From positions 496,001-560,000 of the forward strand of contig CAWGIM010000015.1 in NCBI GenBank assembly GCA_963822615.1: a DNA stretch of 64,000 bases, read 5' to 3'. This DNA comes from Trebonia sp963822615. Its GTDB lineage: Bacteria; Actinomycetota; Actinomycetes; Streptosporangiales; Streptosporangiaceae. The notes beneath the pieces were generated by a model. The model saw only the letters and a list, made by a program, of their open reading frames with translations. It made no database searches and was not told the DNA's origin. This document shows positions 8,152 through 15,669 of this stretch, piece after piece. Each line of letters opens with the position of its first letter. The first letter of the stretch is position 1. The translations under genes and the position numbers were made by a program.

Positions 8152-9150
8152 GCCTGCTGTGTCGCTGCCGGGCCCGTCGCGGCCGGGCCGTCCGGCGCTG
8201 GCGGGCCCGCTCCAGGACGCGCTGCCGTCCCCCTCGCGGGCGGGTGCCAGCGGGGCCTGCTGGTACCCGGCGATCACGTTCATGGCCGAGTCCGGCAGGT
8301 AGCCGTGGCCCGGACCGGGGCCGTGCCGCGGGTCGAACTGGCCGAGGCGGCTGAGCAGGGCCGCGCTTGACGGCCGGTCCCTCGGCACCCGCTCCAGGCA
8401 GGCGGATACCAGGCCGGTCAGCTCGCCGGGCACGCCGCTCAGGTCGGGCGGCTCGGTGGCCAGCCGGACCAGGATGTCCATCACCGTGTCACCCTGGTAG
8501 GGCGGGTGGCCGGTGGCGGCGTAGACCAGGGTCGCGCCGAGCGAGAAGATGTCGCTCGCGGGCGAGGCCCGGGTGGCGTCCCGCGCCTGCTCGGGCGCCA
8601 TGTAGGCGGGGGTGCCTGACGCCCCGTGGGTGGCGGTGAGCTCGACCCGCTCGGCCGCCCGGGCGATCCCGAAGTCGATCACCCGCGGCCCGTCCGGTGC
8701 CACCAGCACGTTGGACGGCTTGACGTCGCGGTGCAGCAGCCCGGCGGCGTGAATGGACTGCAGTGCCTCGGCGCAGCCGGCCGCCAGCCAGCGCACGGCC
8801 GGCACCGGCAGCGGGCCTGAGTGGTGGACCAGGGTGCTCAGCGACGGCGCGGGCACGTAGGCGGTCGCCACCCAGGGCAGGTCGGCGTTGGGGTCAGCCT
8901 CGATCACGGCGGCGGTGAACACGCCGCTCACCCGGCTCGCCGCCGCCACCTCGCGGGCGAACCGGGCACGGAAACCGGGCTCCTCGGCCAGCTCGATCCT
9001 GATCGTCTTCACCGCGACCAGCCGCCCGGCCGCCGACCGGGCCAGGAATACCTGGCCCATTGCCCCGGCGCCCAGCCGGCCGATGATCGAGTAGGAACCG
9101 ATCCGGTCGGGATCCCAGCGGCGCAGCGGCTGCACGATCGACTGCGGCAT
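7477..9150 (-). CDS. Transmembrane serine/threonine protein kinase
   Basis: The 557-residue protein has an N-terminal Hanks-type kinase domain (about 15-275): glycine loop GAGAMGQVFLA, Lys in VAVKTI, catalytic loop HRDVKPSN, DFG in DFGIARA, and TPAYMAPEQ. A Gly/Ser/Arg-rich linker leads to one membrane segment (WAVAATAALVLVAAGAGIGF), and an extracytoplasmic C-terminus with several Cys and an Ig-like LQGSGFNPGNPVTVSL stretch that may sense a ligand or the cell wall. GAAGGAAGG stands 10 nt before the ATG. The gene is convergent with the FHA gene, whose product may be its substrate or reader. It resembles PknB-class actinobacterial receptor kinases, without PASTA repeats. Confidence 0.9.
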   Translation of the reverse strand: MPQSIVQPLRRWDPDRIGSYSIIGRLGAGAMGQVFLARSAAGRLVAVKTIRIELAEEPGFRARFAREVAAASRVSGVFTAAVIEADPNADLPWVATAYVPAPSLSTLVHHSGPLPVPAVRWLAAGCAEALQSIHAAGLLHRDVKPSNVLVAPDGPRVIDFGIARAAERVELTATHGASGTPAYMAPEQARDATRASPASDIFSLGATLVYAATGHPPYQGDTVMDILVRLATEPPDLSGVPGELTGLVSACLERVPRDRPSSAALLSRLGQFDPRHGPGPGHGYLPDSAMNVIAGYQQAPLAPAREGDGSASWSGPASAGRPGRDGPGSDTAGSWEAAAPGQDTSGSHTALPGFQSVGRFVATPPRGAGAGGRRRRGADPGTLPRHGAASRGRLPVWAVAATAALVLVAAGAGIGFLVRGPGTQAAAGLGPVQPPVSCVQHPIGQPELCVSQPYGDGQTGFVLQGSGFNPGNPVTVSLVGFGASPDRPEADQAGRFAYALDQGHHFFHGAIPVGSYRATASMPGLPAASCSFRVYPNGQVPLLPVPSGASGPPPGAP

Positions 9151-9302
9151 CGTCGGAATGCCTTCCTTCAGGCAAATTATTTCGCCCTAATAATGCCCAA
9201 TCGAGCCGGTGGCGTCGGGTGAACCGCGCTATTGGCCCGTTACGCCTGGTGACGCAGCCGCGCAACCGTTCGGGATGACCGGACGGGCGCCGGGGAAAGG
9301 CG

Positions 9303-10112
9303 CTAGCGGCGGCCCAGGATGTAGCGGTCGACCGCGTTGGCGAACCCCTCGTCGGCATTGGAGGTAGTGACCCGGCGGGCAGCGTGCTGTACCTCCGGGC
9401 TGGCGTTGCCCATCGCGATGCTCAGCCCCGAGTGGGCGAACATCAGCACGTCGTTGGGCATGTCGCCGATGGTGGCGATCGCCTCGGGCGGGATGCCGTA
9501 CTTGGCCGACAGGGCGCGGGCGACCGCGCCCTTGTTGGCGTCGGGGTGGGTGACGTCGAGGTAGTACGGCTGCGACCGGGCGGCGGCCACGTGGTCGCCG
9601 AACTTGTCGTGGGCGGCTTCCGAGGCGCGGGCCACCGCGTCGAGGTCGTCGCTGACCCCCACCAGCTTGGCGACGTCGCTGGTGAGCCCGTCGAGGCTGC
9701 TCATCACCTTCGGCTCGAAGCGCACGGTCGACGTTTCCTTGGCCACGTGGGCGCCCTTGGGATCGGGAATGTACCAGTCGGCGCCGCGGTACACCCAGGT
9801 GTCCAGGCCGAAGGACTTGTTCAGCTCGGCCACCGGCCGGACCAGTTCCTCGGGAATGGTCCGCTGCTCGATCACCGACATGTCCGGGTTCACCATGCAG
9901 CCGCCGTTGAACGCGGCGATCGGGGTGGTCAGGCGGAGCGGCTCGACCAGCATCGACATGCCGAGCGGGGGGCGGCCGCTGGTGACCGCGAACAGCACCC
10001 CGGCCTTGCCCAGGCGGCGGACCGCGTCGACCGCCTGGTCGGTGAGCGCCTTGTCCGGCGTGACCAGCGTGCCGTCGACGTCGGCCAGCAGCAGCCTGAT
10101 GGTGCTATCCAC
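9303..10112 (-). CDS. HAD-superfamily phosphatase, Cof/YidA type
   Basis: The start is the GTG at 10112, 6 nt after GGGAG; the frame is open further upstream but lacks a site. The ~269-residue product shows the HAD motifs: nucleophile DVDGTLV (motif I), TSGRPP (motif II), Lys in DANKGAVARAL (motif III) and IGDMPNDVLMF (motif IV). The long cap between motifs II and III is that of class IIB (Cof) phosphatases, which act on sugar phosphates or cofactors such as FMN or PLP. Substrate cannot be inferred. It lies alone, divergent from the OhrR-like regulator. Confidence 0.88.
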   Translation of the reverse strand: MDSTIRLLLADVDGTLVTPDKALTDQAVDAVRRLGKAGVLFAVTSGRPPLGMSMLVEPLRLTTPIAAFNGGCMVNPDMSVIEQRTIPEELVRPVAELNKSFGLDTWVYRGADWYIPDPKGAHVAKETSTVRFEPKVMSSLDGLTSDVAKLVGVSDDLDAVARASEAAHDKFGDHVAAARSQPYYLDVTHPDANKGAVARALSAKYGIPPEAIATIGDMPNDVLMFAHSGLSIAMGNASPEVQHAARRVTTSNADEGFANAVDRYILGRR

Positions 10113-10222
10113 GGATTTCTCCCGCTTCGTCGTCCTGCCCCGGTCTTGCCTGGTGCCACCTAGTGTGCAGCTATACCGGCTCAGGATGTCAGCCGGGTGA
10201 ACCAGAGGCAGCGGCAAAAGAA

Positions 10223-10262
10223 AGTGGATGCCTGAGCGTCCCCCGCCGCCCAGGCATCCACT
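10223..10262. repeat. Perfect 12-bp inverted repeat
   Basis: AGTGGATGCCTG (10223-10234) and CAGGCATCCACT (10251-10262) are exact reverse complements with a 16-nt loop. They lie between the divergent starts of the HAD gene and the MarR gene, so a terminator is not expected here; a hairpin in one of the 5' regions or a large operator is more likely. Confidence 0.6.
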
Positions 10263-10330
10263 AGCCCACCCCGCGCCGCGGGAACTCCCCGGTTTCCCCG
10301 GCGGCTAGGCACTGCTCACGTTAACCGATA

Positions 10331-10382
10331 GTTACATCGCACACAAGTTAGTTGATAGCAATGTAGTTGTGGCGTAGGTAAC
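10331..10382. promoter_or_regulatory. Probable MarR/OhrR operator region
   Basis: Imperfect dyad arms GTTACATCGCACACAA (10331-10346) and TTGTGGCGTAGGTAAC (10367-10382) flank the small palindrome TTGATAGCAA (10352-10361). The block sits 46-97 bp before the MarR-type gene, in an AT-rich pocket, as expected for autoregulation by this family. Confidence 0.45.
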
Positions 10383-10427
10383 ACTGTAGGCTGGCGGCAG
10401 GCACGGTCCCGGAGGAGGTGCGGTCTG

Positions 10428-10907
10428 TTGGGCACGGCAGCCGGCGCGGACGGGCAGTGGTCGATGGCGCTTGACGACCAGTTCTGCTTCGCCCTTTACG
10501 CCGCCTCCCGGGCGGTCACCAGCCTGTACCGCCCGGTGCTCGACCAGCTCGGGCTGACCTACCCCCAGTACCTGGTGATGCTGGTGCTGTGGGAGCGCGG
10601 GCCGGTCCCGGTCAGGGACATCGGCACGGCGCTCAGCCTCGACTACGGCACCCTCACCCCGCTGCTCAAGCGGCTGGAGGCGCACGGCCTGCTGCGCCGG
10701 GAGCGCTCGGCCGCCGACGAGCGCTCGGTGCTGATCAGCCTCACCGCCGACGGCGCCGCGCTGCAGCAGCGGGCCCGCGCCGTCCCGCCGTTCGCGGCCG
10801 GCGCGATGGGCCTCCGCCGGGCCGAGTACGACCAGCTCCGCGTCCTGCTGCGGCGGCTGACCGACAACATCGCCGCCGCCCCGCCGCCCCCCGACCTGCC
10901 CGGCTGA
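10428..10907 (+). CDS. OhrR-like MarR-family organic peroxide sensor
   Basis: The TTG at 10428 follows GGAGGAGG (10411-10418) at 9 nt. The 159-residue product has the OhrR signature near its N-terminus, FCFALYAAS, with the redox Cys that organic hydroperoxides oxidise to release DNA, and the conserved LGLTYPQYLVMLVLWE segment. The winged helix follows (VRDIGTALSLDYGTLTPLLKRLEAHGLLRR, wing DERSV). Known OhrR repressors control an ohr peroxiredoxin next door; none is present here, so the target is elsewhere or the gene is autoregulated only. An operator-like dyad precedes it. Confidence 0.85.
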   Translation: MGTAAGADGQWSMALDDQFCFALYAASRAVTSLYRPVLDQLGLTYPQYLVMLVLWERGPVPVRDIGTALSLDYGTLTPLLKRLEAHGLLRRERSAADERSVLISLTADGAALQQRARAVPPFAAGAMGLRRAEYDQLRVLLRRLTDNIAAAPPPPDLPG

Positions 10908-10929
10908 GCCCGGAGCGCCTCCGGCGCGG

Positions 10930-11028
10930 TTACGCCGGGGCTTCGACTGGCAGGCCCAGCGCGCGGGCGCTGTCGCTCAGGCGCTTGTCGTAGCAGACGA
11001 ACGCGGTCAGCTCGGTGCGCAGCCGCCC
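10930..11028 (-). pseudogene. Remnant of a PIN-domain (VapC-type) toxin gene
   Basis: The last ~32 codons before the TAA at 10930 encode LRTELTAFVCYDKRLSDSAR followed by ALGLPVEAPA, a typical C-terminal strand-helix of VapC toxins containing the last acidic position (D of YDKRL). Nothing in front of it, in any frame, resembles the rest of a PIN domain, and no antitoxin is present. It is a decayed fragment. The remainder of 10908-11180 shows no gene; TAGGGT at 11141-11146 is a possible -10 element for the next operon. Confidence 0.55.
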
Positions 11029-11180
11029 GCCACCTGGCCCGGAGCGCGCCCGCGGGCCGGTAGCGCCGCCGTTACGGATGGAGCCGGCGGAACCGGGAAG
11101 TCTATGTTCGGTTCGCCAGTTCTGCGGCCGGTGCATTCGGTAGGGTTCGTTATGAGGAGATTCAGAACTTGGAGGATGAC

Positions 11181-11825
11181 ATGGAAGAGTTCGAGGGCGA
11201 AATTCAGACAAACCCGGGGGTGAATCTGACGAAACTATCTGAAGACTGCCAGCCGGCCGATCCTTTGGCGCCTTACCAGGCGCGGATACGCAAATGGGTA
11301 TCGGACTATCTCGTCGCCCCGCATCCCGATCTGGGACGAGACGGGCCGGTCTGCCCGTTCTCGGCCGCATCGGTTAATAAAGAGATATTTTGGGTCGGAT
11401 GCGTAAACAGGCCGGACCTGACGGCGGACGAAATCGAAGAAGTTGCGGCCGGGGTCATACCAGTGTTTCACAGCCTGCAGCCAGCGGACGGACCGGGCGC
11501 TGCGCTGAAGTCCATCCTTGTCCTCTTTCCCGGGGTAACCGACTACAGCATTATTGATGAGGCTCAGCGGCGCCTTAAAGAGAAGTCGATTCCAACCGGG
11601 CTGATGATCGGTCAATTTTATCCGGGATGCGAAGAGCCGGGAATCAGGAATCCGGGGTTCAGGCCCTTGCAGGCCCCTATCCCGCTTCTCGCCATCCGTC
11701 ATATGGTCAGCAGCGATTTCCCGTTTCTCGCGCCGAAGACGCAGTGGGTAGAAGAGTATCTAAGGAAATTTGCCCCGTCCGTTCCGCCGTCAGTGCGCAC
11801 CGCGATCGCGGCGCGGTTTAGCTGA
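11181..11825 (+). CDS. DUF6875-like protein, first gene of the peptide synthetase operon
   Basis: The ATG at 11181 follows GGAGG (11171-11175) at 5 nt. The 214-residue soluble protein contains the block APHPDLGRDGPVCPFSAAS near residue 50, then a FWVGCVNRPDLT strand and a hydrophobic core; I associate the HPxLGRxGPVCPF pattern with DUF6875, an uncharacterised family seen in some actinobacterial biosynthetic loci. There are no catalytic motifs I can name. Base composition is visibly lower in GC and uses AT-ending codons (for example around 11370-11400) unlike its neighbours, suggesting acquisition by transfer. One nucleotide separates its TGA from the ATG of the deacylase gene. Confidence 0.65.
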   Translation: MEEFEGEIQTNPGVNLTKLSEDCQPADPLAPYQARIRKWVSDYLVAPHPDLGRDGPVCPFSAASVNKEIFWVGCVNRPDLTADEIEEVAAGVIPVFHSLQPADGPGAALKSILVLFPGVTDYSIIDEAQRRLKEKSIPTGLMIGQFYPGCEEPGIRNPGFRPLQAPIPLLAIRHMVSSDFPFLAPKTQWVEEYLRKFAPSVPPSVRTAIAARFS

Positions 11826-11826
11826 G

Positions 11827-12342
11827 ATGCGCTCGGTCGAAAAACTTCATGTAAATGTGCGAGCCGCGATAAGCGGGCTGGATGTTAAGTACAAGGTTTA
11901 CGACCACGCCGACTTCGCGGCCGAGATCAGCAGCCCGGCCGACTTCGCGGCTGCCCTCGGCTACCCGGTCGAGCGCATCGCCAAGACGCTTTTCCTGTGC
12001 AGTCAGGACAGGCGGGTCTACGCGGCCGCGGTCTGCCCGGCCAGCCGGCGGCTGGACTTCAAGTCGGCCGCGGGCGCGGTCGGGGTGAAGCGGGTCCAGG
12101 CCGCCTCGGCGGAGGACCTCCAGGCCAGAACGGGGTACCCCGGCAACGGGGTCTCCCCGCTCGGCTTGGCCGGCGGTATCGCGGTGGTCGTGGACAGCCT
12201 GCTCCTTGACTACCCGACCGTGCTGATCGGAGGCGGCGCGGCCGCGGTTGAGATTGAGATCTCACCGTCGGATCTTGTGCAGATCTCCGGGGCAGAGGTG
12301 AAGAGCATCACCACAGGAGAAAATCGTGCAGCGCTTCAATGA
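11827..12342 (+). CDS. YbaK/EbsC-type aminoacyl-tRNA deacylase domain protein
   Basis: The start ATG 11827 lies 1 nt after the stop of the preceding gene. The 171-residue product is the length of free-standing trans-editing proteins: VYDHAD near residue 25, the ALGYPVERIAKTLFLCSQDR block with the conserved Lys (IAKTL), and GYPGNGVSPLGL containing the family GxVSPxG motif. Relatives (YbaK, ProXp) hydrolyse mischarged aminoacyl-tRNAs. Next to a peptide synthetase it could protect translation from an unusual amino acid or proofread an aminoacyl thioester; that is inference. Its last 17 nt overlap the synthetase gene. Confidence 0.82.
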   Translation: MRSVEKLHVNVRAAISGLDVKYKVYDHADFAAEISSPADFAAALGYPVERIAKTLFLCSQDRRVYAAAVCPASRRLDFKSAAGAVGVKRVQAASAEDLQARTGYPGNGVSPLGLAGGIAVVVDSLLLDYPTVLIGGGAAAVEIEISPSDLVQISGAEVKSITTGENRAALQ

Positions 12343-14941
12343 CGCACCCGATTCGGGTCAGCGGACGCGAACGGCCAGCCGGGCTGAGGTACCTGAGTGC
12401 TGGTCGAGCGTCATTCAGGACATTTTCGATCTGATGTCAACGAGGCCCGACGCGACCGCGGTGACGGACGGGGACCTTGAATGGTCCTATGCCACTCTCC
12501 GCGCTCGGTCGGACGCGGTTGCGCGGCTACTGGCCGACCGCGGAGTCGCTCGCGGCAGCGTCGTCGGAATGCACCTTCCGCGCTGCGCTGACGCGATTGC
12601 GGTCATGCTCGGCATCATGGCTTACGGGTGCGTCTACCTTCCCCTTGATCCGTCGTACCCGGCTGCTCGCCTGCTGTTCATGCTGGACCAGGCGGGCGTG
12701 GCGGCAGTGATATCGAACGACAGTGACGGCGCCGAGTTCGGGTCGCGGCACCAGTGGATCGCATTGCCCGGGTCGCCGCTGCCCGGGCCGCGGGCGCAGC
12801 CGCCGACGCTGCCGGGTGACCTCGGCCTGCGGCCGGAAGACCACGCGTACATCCTTTTCACGTCGGGCTCGACCGGGCAGCCGAAGGGCGTCATGGTCAC
12901 CCACCGGAATATCTCGCTGATGAATGAGTGGTCGGCGCGTTTTCTCGGGATTACCGAGGACGATTCGAGCGCCACCTCCTGTTCACTCAGCTTTGACGCG
13001 TCGTTTCATGAGGTGCTGCTGCCGCTGTCGGCCGGCGGCACGGTCCACGTGATCCCGCACGCGCTGGCGCTGGGGCAGCTCACCCGGCCGGTGTCGCTCA
13101 CCGCCACCACCCCCACGGTGGCCAGCGAGCTGCTCCGGGCCGGCCAGCTGCCGCCGCTGCGGGTGCTGATCGTCGGCGGCGAGGCGCTGATCCCGGACGT
13201 GGCCGACCGCCTGCTGGCGGCCGGCCGGGTCGGGCGGCTGCTGAACGGCTACGGGCCGACCGAGTGCACCGTCTGCGTCAGCATGGCGGAAGTGACCGTC
13301 CCGGTCCCGGAGGTCATCCCGATCGGGCACCCGGTCCCGGGGACGGAGATCCTCATCCTCGGCCCGGACGGGCAGCGGCGGCCGGACGGTGAGCGCGGCG
13401 AGATCTGCGTCTTCGGCGGGCAGGTGACCGACGGCTACGTCAACGACCCGGCCGGGACGGCCGAGCGCTTCCTCATCGGCCAGGAGGAGGCGGCGGGCGG
13501 CCGGCGCTACTACCGCACCGGCGACCTGGGGTACCGCGGCGACGACGGGTCGGTCTACTTCGCCGGCCGGGCTGACCGCCAGGTGAAGCTCAACGGCATC
13601 CGGATCGAGCTGGGCGAGATAGACGCCGCCCTCCGGTCCCACCCGCAGGTCGCCGAGGCGGCCACGGTCGTCCAGGACGGGGCCAGGGCGGTCGCCTACG
13701 TCGTCCCGGCCACCGCGGGCGCCGACGTCGACCTGGCCGGGCTGCGCGACTTCCTGGCCGATCACCTGCCGCGGTTCATGATCCCGGCCGGCCTGGTAGT
13801 GCTGGCCGAGCTGCCCAAGACGGTCAACGGCAAGCTGGACACGGCCGCGCTGCCGGAGTGGTCACCGGGCCGGCCCGCGGGCCAGCTCGCGCCGCTGGAT
13901 GAGCTGGACGAGGTCACCGCCCGGGTGATCGAGATCGTCGCCGCCGTGACCGGGTTCGGCGGCCAGGTCAGCCCGGCCGACGACTTCATCAGCGACCTGG
14001 GCGGCACGTCGCTCGGCGTGGTGCAGGTGCTGACGGAGCTCCAGCGGTACTGCGGCCGCCGGCTGCGCCTCAACGACGCCCTGGCCGACACCTCGGTGGC
14101 CGGCCTGGCCAGCCTGCTGCGGGCGGAGGCGGCGGCCCCGGCGGCCGACTTCGCGTTCAACCCCGACGGCGGCGCCCCGCCGCTGTTCCTGGTCCACTCC
14201 TACCTGGGCAGCATGCTTGGCCTGCGGCGGCTGGCCGAGCTGCTGCCGCCGGGCCAGCCCGCGTACGGCCTCTACGTGCACGACGACACGTGGTCCGGTG
14301 ACCAGCTCACGATCTCCGAGATGGCCGCCAGCGCGCTGAGCCGGATCCGTGCGATCCAGCCCGACGGCCAGGCCGGGGTGGTGCTGGCCGGGCACTCGGC
14401 CGGCGGGCTGATCGTGCTGGAAGTGGCCCGGCAGATGCTGGCGGCCGGCGACGCCGAGCCGCGGGTGCTGCTGATGGACACCAGCCGGCCGTACACCCCG
14501 CTTGATCACTACTGGGGTGAGGCGGTGCTGTACTACTGCGGCGAGGCGCCACCGCGCTGGCGCGAGCTTCCCGGCATCGCCGCCAGGGTACTGCTGTCGG
14601 CGGTCACCAAGCCGTTCCGCCGCGGCGGAACGGCCGCCCTGCCGCCGCAGGCTGATGACCTGATGACGCTGAACGCCCGCAGCCTGCGGTCCGTCGTCGC
14701 GGCCGAGAAGGCCTACCGGGTCCGCCCGTACCCAGGGCGGATCACCCTCATGCGCACCTGGCAGGGGCGCCTGATGGCGCTGGGCAGCCGGTCCCTGGGC
14801 TGGTCGTCGGTCACCGCGGGACCAACGGACGTCATCGACGTGCCGGGCGCGCACATCAGCATGCTGCACCCGCCGCACGTCCAGGCGGTGGCGGAGCGGC
14901 TGGCGACCTGGCTGTCAGGCGGTGACCAGCCGGTCAGCTAG
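12326..14941 (+). CDS. Single-module nonribosomal peptide synthetase, A-T-TE
   Basis: GTG 12326 follows AGGAG (12315-12319) at 6 nt. The 871-residue enzyme has an adenylation domain (~30-515): A3 ILFTSGSTGQPKGV (176-189), A4 FDASFHE (223-229), A5 NGYGPTE (307-313), A7 YRTGDLG (396-402), A10 with K503 in NGKL. A carrier domain follows with Ser562 in LGGTSLG, then a type I thioesterase with Ser691 (GHSAGG), Asp717 and a C-terminal His in GAHISML. There is no condensation, methylation or reductase domain. Asp224 in the pocket implies an alpha-amino acid substrate; by-eye alignment gives the code D-A-H-A-I-G-G-V-C-K, closest in style to aromatic codes. The TE would release, hydrolyse or couple one residue. 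Confidence 0.93.
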   Translation: MQRFNDAPDSGQRTRTASRAEVPECWSSVIQDIFDLMSTRPDATAVTDGDLEWSYATLRARSDAVARLLADRGVARGSVVGMHLPRCADAIAVMLGIMAYGCVYLPLDPSYPAARLLFMLDQAGVAAVISNDSDGAEFGSRHQWIALPGSPLPGPRAQPPTLPGDLGLRPEDHAYILFTSGSTGQPKGVMVTHRNISLMNEWSARFLGITEDDSSATSCSLSFDASFHEVLLPLSAGGTVHVIPHALALGQLTRPVSLTATTPTVASELLRAGQLPPLRVLIVGGEALIPDVADRLLAAGRVGRLLNGYGPTECTVCVSMAEVTVPVPEVIPIGHPVPGTEILILGPDGQRRPDGERGEICVFGGQVTDGYVNDPAGTAERFLIGQEEAAGGRRYYRTGDLGYRGDDGSVYFAGRADRQVKLNGIRIELGEIDAALRSHPQVAEAATVVQDGARAVAYVVPATAGADVDLAGLRDFLADHLPRFMIPAGLVVLAELPKTVNGKLDTAALPEWSPGRPAGQLAPLDELDEVTARVIEIVAAVTGFGGQVSPADDFISDLGGTSLGVVQVLTELQRYCGRRLRLNDALADTSVAGLASLLRAEAAAPAADFAFNPDGGAPPLFLVHSYLGSMLGLRRLAELLPPGQPAYGLYVHDDTWSGDQLTISEMAASALSRIRAIQPDGQAGVVLAGHSAGGLIVLEVARQMLAAGDAEPRVLLMDTSRPYTPLDHYWGEAVLYYCGEAPPRWRELPGIAARVLLSAVTKPFRRGGTAALPPQADDLMTLNARSLRSVVAAEKAYRVRPYPGRITLMRTWQGRLMALGSRSLGWSSVTAGPTDVIDVPGAHISMLHPPHVQAVAERLATWLSGGDQPVS

Positions 14942-15607
14942 TCCGGTCGCGGATGTGGGCCGGGACCGGCAGTTCCGGCCGGAGCTGCGGGTCCGGCACC
15001 GGCTGGCCGAAGGTGACGGAAATCGGCAGCACGCCCGCCCACACGTCGAGCCCGAGGTCCTCGGGCGGGTCGGCCGGCATCCCGGCCCGCACCTTGACCG
15101 ATGCCTCGGCCAGCGGCAGCGACAGCACCGCGGTGGCCGCCAGCTCCTTGCCGGTGGGCTGCCGGGCGGCCGCCCACCGGCCGGGGATCAGGTGGTCGGT
15201 GATGAGCCGAGCGCCTGCCAGCGCTCGTCTTCGTCCTCGACCACCGTCGCGGTGCCGAAGACGACCGCGCTGCGGTAGTTGACCGAGTGACTGAACACCG
15301 ACCGGGCGGCCACCAGGCCGTCCAGGTGGGTGACGGTGACGCAGACCCGCTGCCCGGCCGCCGCCCGGAACGCCCCGTTGGCCGACGACCCGTGCAGGTA
15401 GAGGGTGTCGCCGTCGCGGCCGTAGGCGGTGGGCAGCACGACCGGGGCACCGTCGGCGACCACCCCGAGGTGGCAGACCAGGCCGGCGTCGAGCACCGCG
15501 TAGAGCGCGGCCCGGTCGGCCTGCCCGCGCTCGCGGTGCCTGCGCAGGGTGGTGCGCTCGGTACTGGACAACGGGGGGCCGGACAACGGGGTGGTTTCGG
15601 TGCTCAT
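14934..15607 (-). pseudogene. PNPOx-like FMN-binding split-barrel protein, frameshifted
   Basis: From ATG 15607 the frame encodes a split-barrel flavoprotein of the pyridoxamine 5'-phosphate oxidase superfamily (LVCHLGVVADGAPVVLPTAY, YRSAVVFGTATVVED) and goes out of frame near 15208. The continuation ITDHLIPGRWAAARQP and the rest of the family C-terminus lies in the next frame, ending at 14934. Restoring one G in the GCCGAG at 15206-15211 would rejoin them into ~224 residues. It could be a real pseudogene or a sequencing indel. It overlaps the end of the synthetase gene by 8 bp tail-to-tail and is divergent from a MocR regulator. Confidence 0.8.
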
Positions 15608-15627
15608 GATCCCGTAGCCTAGGCGGG

Positions 15628-15636
15628 AAGTGGACT
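15628..15636. promoter_or_regulatory. PdxR/MocR-type box
   Basis: AAGTGGACT between the divergent PNPOx-like and MocR genes resembles the AAAGTGGW-CTA box reported for PdxR of corynebacteria. TAGGGT at 15655-15660 is a candidate -10 for the MocR gene. Confidence 0.4.
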
Positions 15637-15669
15637 GGTGCAAATAGCCAATCGTAGGGTGAATTCTTG

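Noticed and set aside
12326..14941. Assignment as an atromentin- or ralfuranone-type arylpyruvate A-T-TE synthetase
   Set aside because: Those adenylation domains lack the Asp that binds the alpha-amino group, whereas Asp is present here in FDAS.
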